64,000 bases of DNA from RYN-124 sp033851845. Its GTDB lineage: Bacteria > Actinomycetota > Actinomycetes > Mycobacteriales > SCTD01. Below the pieces are notes generated by a model, which worked only from the letters and a program-made list of their open reading frames with translations, searched no databases and was not told the DNA's origin. A program made the translations under genes and the position numbers. This document shows, one piece after another, positions 62,513-64,000 of this stretch (its first letter is position 1; each line of letters starts with the position of its first letter). The DNA is taken from positions 1-64,000 of the forward strand of contig JAWWOH010000031.1 of assembly GCA_033851845.1 (NCBI GenBank). The letters are read 5' to 3'.

Positions 62513-63337
62513 GTGATCACCCGCGCCGCACTGAGTCCCTGGCTTCGCCGACCTGTTGCCCTCGCCGCTCTCGCTCTCGTCGCGTTGGCCGCCCTGCTTT
62601 CCGGTGGGCTCGTCGTCGCCCATGCGGTCGACGGGGCTATCAGCCCCGATGCCTCGGCATCACCTGCCGCGGGCGGCAACGGCGACGACAACGTCGCCGC
62701 GGGCGTCAACACGACCGATGGGCGGACGGTCTACGCCATCAAGCTGAAGATCGTGCAGGTCGCCGGTGACACGGTCGACGCAGCCAATGCCGCGGCCGCT
62801 GTGAACGCCGGTTGCACGGACTGCGCCACCGTCGCCATCGCGTTCGAAGGCGTGCTCGTCGCCGGCAGCCCGTCCGACTTCGAGCCGAACAACCTCGCGC
62901 TCGCGATGAACGTCAACTGCAGCGGCTGTACGGCGTTCGCCGACGCCTACCAGCAGGTCGTGCAGCGATCGACCCGCGTGCGCATCACCGGCGAGGGGCG
63001 GCGCAAGGTGGCGGCGGTCCGTCAGGACCTGGAGTCGCTGCGCACGTCGGACCTGTCCCTCGAGCAGATCGTCGCCCGAGTCAAGGCCGATGAGCAGGCC
63101 TTCGCCGACGTACTCCTCAATGACTGCGTACCGATCGGTCACGTCACCGAGCCGCCGCCGTCGGGTGCGCCGGACGTCAGCGACAGCCCTGCCGGGGCCG
63201 CGCCCAGCAGTGAGCCGTCGAGCGCGGTCCCTGCGGCGACCGATCAGCCGACCCCGACCCCGACCGCGGCTGCGAGCGACAGCGCGTCGCCGTCGTCCGC
63301 CGGCTCACCCACCCCGGACGGCTCGCCGACACCGTGA
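62513..63337 (+). CDS. Secreted protein with paired CxxC repeats, partner of M50 peptide system
   Basis: 274 aa from GTG 62513 (GAGGAG upstream). One N-terminal membrane/signal helix (VALAALALVALAALLSGGLVVAHAV). The core has YAIKLKIVQVAGDTVDAANAA and two similar CxxC units, AGCTDCATVAIAFEGVLV and VNCSGCTAFADAYQQVV. A helix with basic residues (TGEGRRKVAAVRQDLESL) and a Ser/Pro/Thr-rich tail follow. The CxxC units could bind metal or form disulphides. It starts 15 bases after the protease and is therefore part of the peptide operon; a role as a surface receptor, immunity or maturation factor is inference. Confidence 0.75.
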   Translation: MITRAALSPWLRRPVALAALALVALAALLSGGLVVAHAVDGAISPDASASPAAGGNGDDNVAAGVNTTDGRTVYAIKLKIVQVAGDTVDAANAAAAVNAGCTDCATVAIAFEGVLVAGSPSDFEPNNLALAMNVNCSGCTAFADAYQQVVQRSTRVRITGEGRRKVAAVRQDLESLRTSDLSLEQIVARVKADEQAFADVLLNDCVPIGHVTEPPPSGAPDVSDSPAGAAPSSEPSSAVPAATDQPTPTPTAAASDSASPSSAGSPTPDGSPTP

Positions 63338-63389
63338 CGTCACCCGGTCGGAGCGATTGCGCGGGCCGCTCGGCGGGGAGACATGGCAC

Positions 63390-63593
63390 ATGCTTACTCT
63401 CGCCGTACTCGTCGTCGTCGTCCTCGTCGTGGTGGCGCTGCTGGTTGCCGGCGGCGCGCTGGACCGGGTGACCCCCGGCCGGCGCGTGGTCGTCGAACGC
63501 CCCGTGACCCGTGAGCGCATCGTGGAGCGCCCGGTGGTTCGTGAGCGGGTCGTCGAGCGGCCGGTCAGCACGGAGCGCGTGATCGAGGACTAG
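63390..63593 (+). CDS. Small membrane protein with ER(P/V)V repeats
   Basis: 67 aa. ATG at 63390 with GGGGAG 9 bases upstream. One transmembrane helix (LTLAVLVVVVLVVVALLVAGG) followed by a cytoplasmic repeat of about 8 residues (VVERPVTRERIVERPVVR), charged and Val-rich, as seen in various actinobacterial membrane proteins. Function unknown. A small hairpin GCCCCCGGGGGGC follows its stop. Confidence 0.65.
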   Translation: MLTLAVLVVVVLVVVALLVAGGALDRVTPGRRVVVERPVTRERIVERPVVRERVVERPVSTERVIED

Positions 63594-63641
63594 CCCCCGG
63601 GGGGCTTGACGGCCCTCGACCGGCTGGCCCACCTTGATCGG

Positions 63642-64000
63642 GTGAGCGTGCCGCCGACCTGCCCACGCTGTGCCGGTGCGTTGCATGCCCCGGGCTTGAT
63701 GACGAGCTCGTGGGACTGCGAGCGGCACGGGGCGGTGCAGCCGCTGCACGTGGTCGCGCGGCCGGCGGTCGAAGCCCTGCACAAGATCGCCGGCTCGTCC
63801 GGCGTACCGCTGTGGGTGCCGCTTCCGCTGCTGCCCGGCTGGACCCTCACCGGGCTGGCCACCGCAGGTGACGAGCGCACCGCCGCGAAGGCAACCGTCG
63901 TTGCCCTGTCCGGGCCCTCGCCACTCGGCGGGCCGGCCGACCTGCTGCTCGTCGCCGAGGAGCCCGGAGTCGGACTTGGGGCGCGGTACGCGGGCCTCGA
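63642..64000 (+). CDS. DUF6758 family protein (partial, C-terminus outside window)
   Basis: 119 codons visible. GTG at 63642. N-terminal zinc-ribbon-like CPRCAGALHAPGLMTSSWDC (two CxxC-type pairs), then VPLWVPLPLLPGWTLTGLAT and LLVAEEPGVGLGARYAGL, the conserved DUF6758 segments. Function unknown. The frame remains open at the right edge of the window. Confidence 0.8.
   Translation, partial: MSVPPTCPRCAGALHAPGLMTSSWDCERHGAVQPLHVVARPAVEALHKIAGSSGVPLWVPLPLLPGWTLTGLATAGDERTAAKATVVALSGPSPLGGPADLLLVAEEPGVGLGARYAGL

Noticed and set aside
60461..62623. 720-aa minus-strand frame opposite the M50 protease
   Set aside because: Antisense shadow; the plus strand carries HELGH, the PqqD-like region and a ribosome site.

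Overview
The window is about 70% GC, with dense gene packing, many GTG starts and long runs of 1-4 bp stop/start overlaps. It carries genes typical of actinobacteria: DUF3117, DUF6758, DUF2332, the sigE-rseA-htrA-tatB-mrp neighbourhood, furA-katG and LOG-family proteins. I read it as a chromosomal segment of a soil- or plant-type actinobacterium, possibly near Frankiales, Geodermatophilales or Propionibacteriales. The genus cannot be fixed from this sequence. I see no tRNA, rRNA, CRISPR array, prophage or insertion sequence, and no gene-free stretch longer than about 200 bases.

Layout. 1-2 kb (minus): a sugar-nucleotide epimerase, cut by the window edge, and a GT4 glycosyltransferase. 2-8.3 kb: a secreted Ig-like protein, a lipoprotein, two different LOG-family proteins flanking an HTH protein and a VapBC toxin-antitoxin pair, and a membrane DivIVA-domain protein. 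8.4-12.5 kb: an ECF-type sigma factor with a membrane tail, a tiny secreted protein, a GAF-domain sensor and a secreted beta-rich protein. The last three each have a copy of one promoter-like element upstream. 12.6-23.2 kb: a tightly coupled surface/transport operon made of a large propeller/SpaA-type surface protein, a membrane-anchored substrate-binding protein, a fused LivH-LivM-LivG, a LivF and two membrane/surface proteins. 23-30.9 kb: SRPBCC, PaaX with a PaaG-like hydratase, DUF3117, leucyl aminopeptidase, FurA-KatG and an O-methyltransferase. 31-36.2 kb: the envelope-stress block SigE, RseA-like anti-sigma, RseB-like protein, HtrA, TatB and Mrp. 36.3-46 kb: two CoA-ester lyases, AzlCD, a PilB ATPase fused to a zinc ribbon and receiver domain, DUF1003 and PRC/MgtE_N/CBS proteins, SDR, PhzF and EamA. 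46-59.8 kb: a subtilase with a repeated Ser-Trp-Tyr tail coupled to a GGDEF-EAL protein, secreted proteins, an acyl-CoA dehydrogenase, a SUFU-domain protein, a cyclase/AAA/TPR regulator, DUF2332 and MaoC.

The most unusual system is at 59.8-63.3 kb. Three tandem paralogous peptides of 64-67 aa, and a fourth upstream peptide that shares their C-terminal motif, lie in one operon with a membrane M50 (site-2) metalloprotease. The protease has an N-terminal PqqD-like region, which resembles a RiPP recognition element. The next gene encodes a secreted protein with two CxxC-centred repeats. This looks like a minimal ribosomally made, proteolytically matured peptide system without any recognisable tailoring enzyme in the window.
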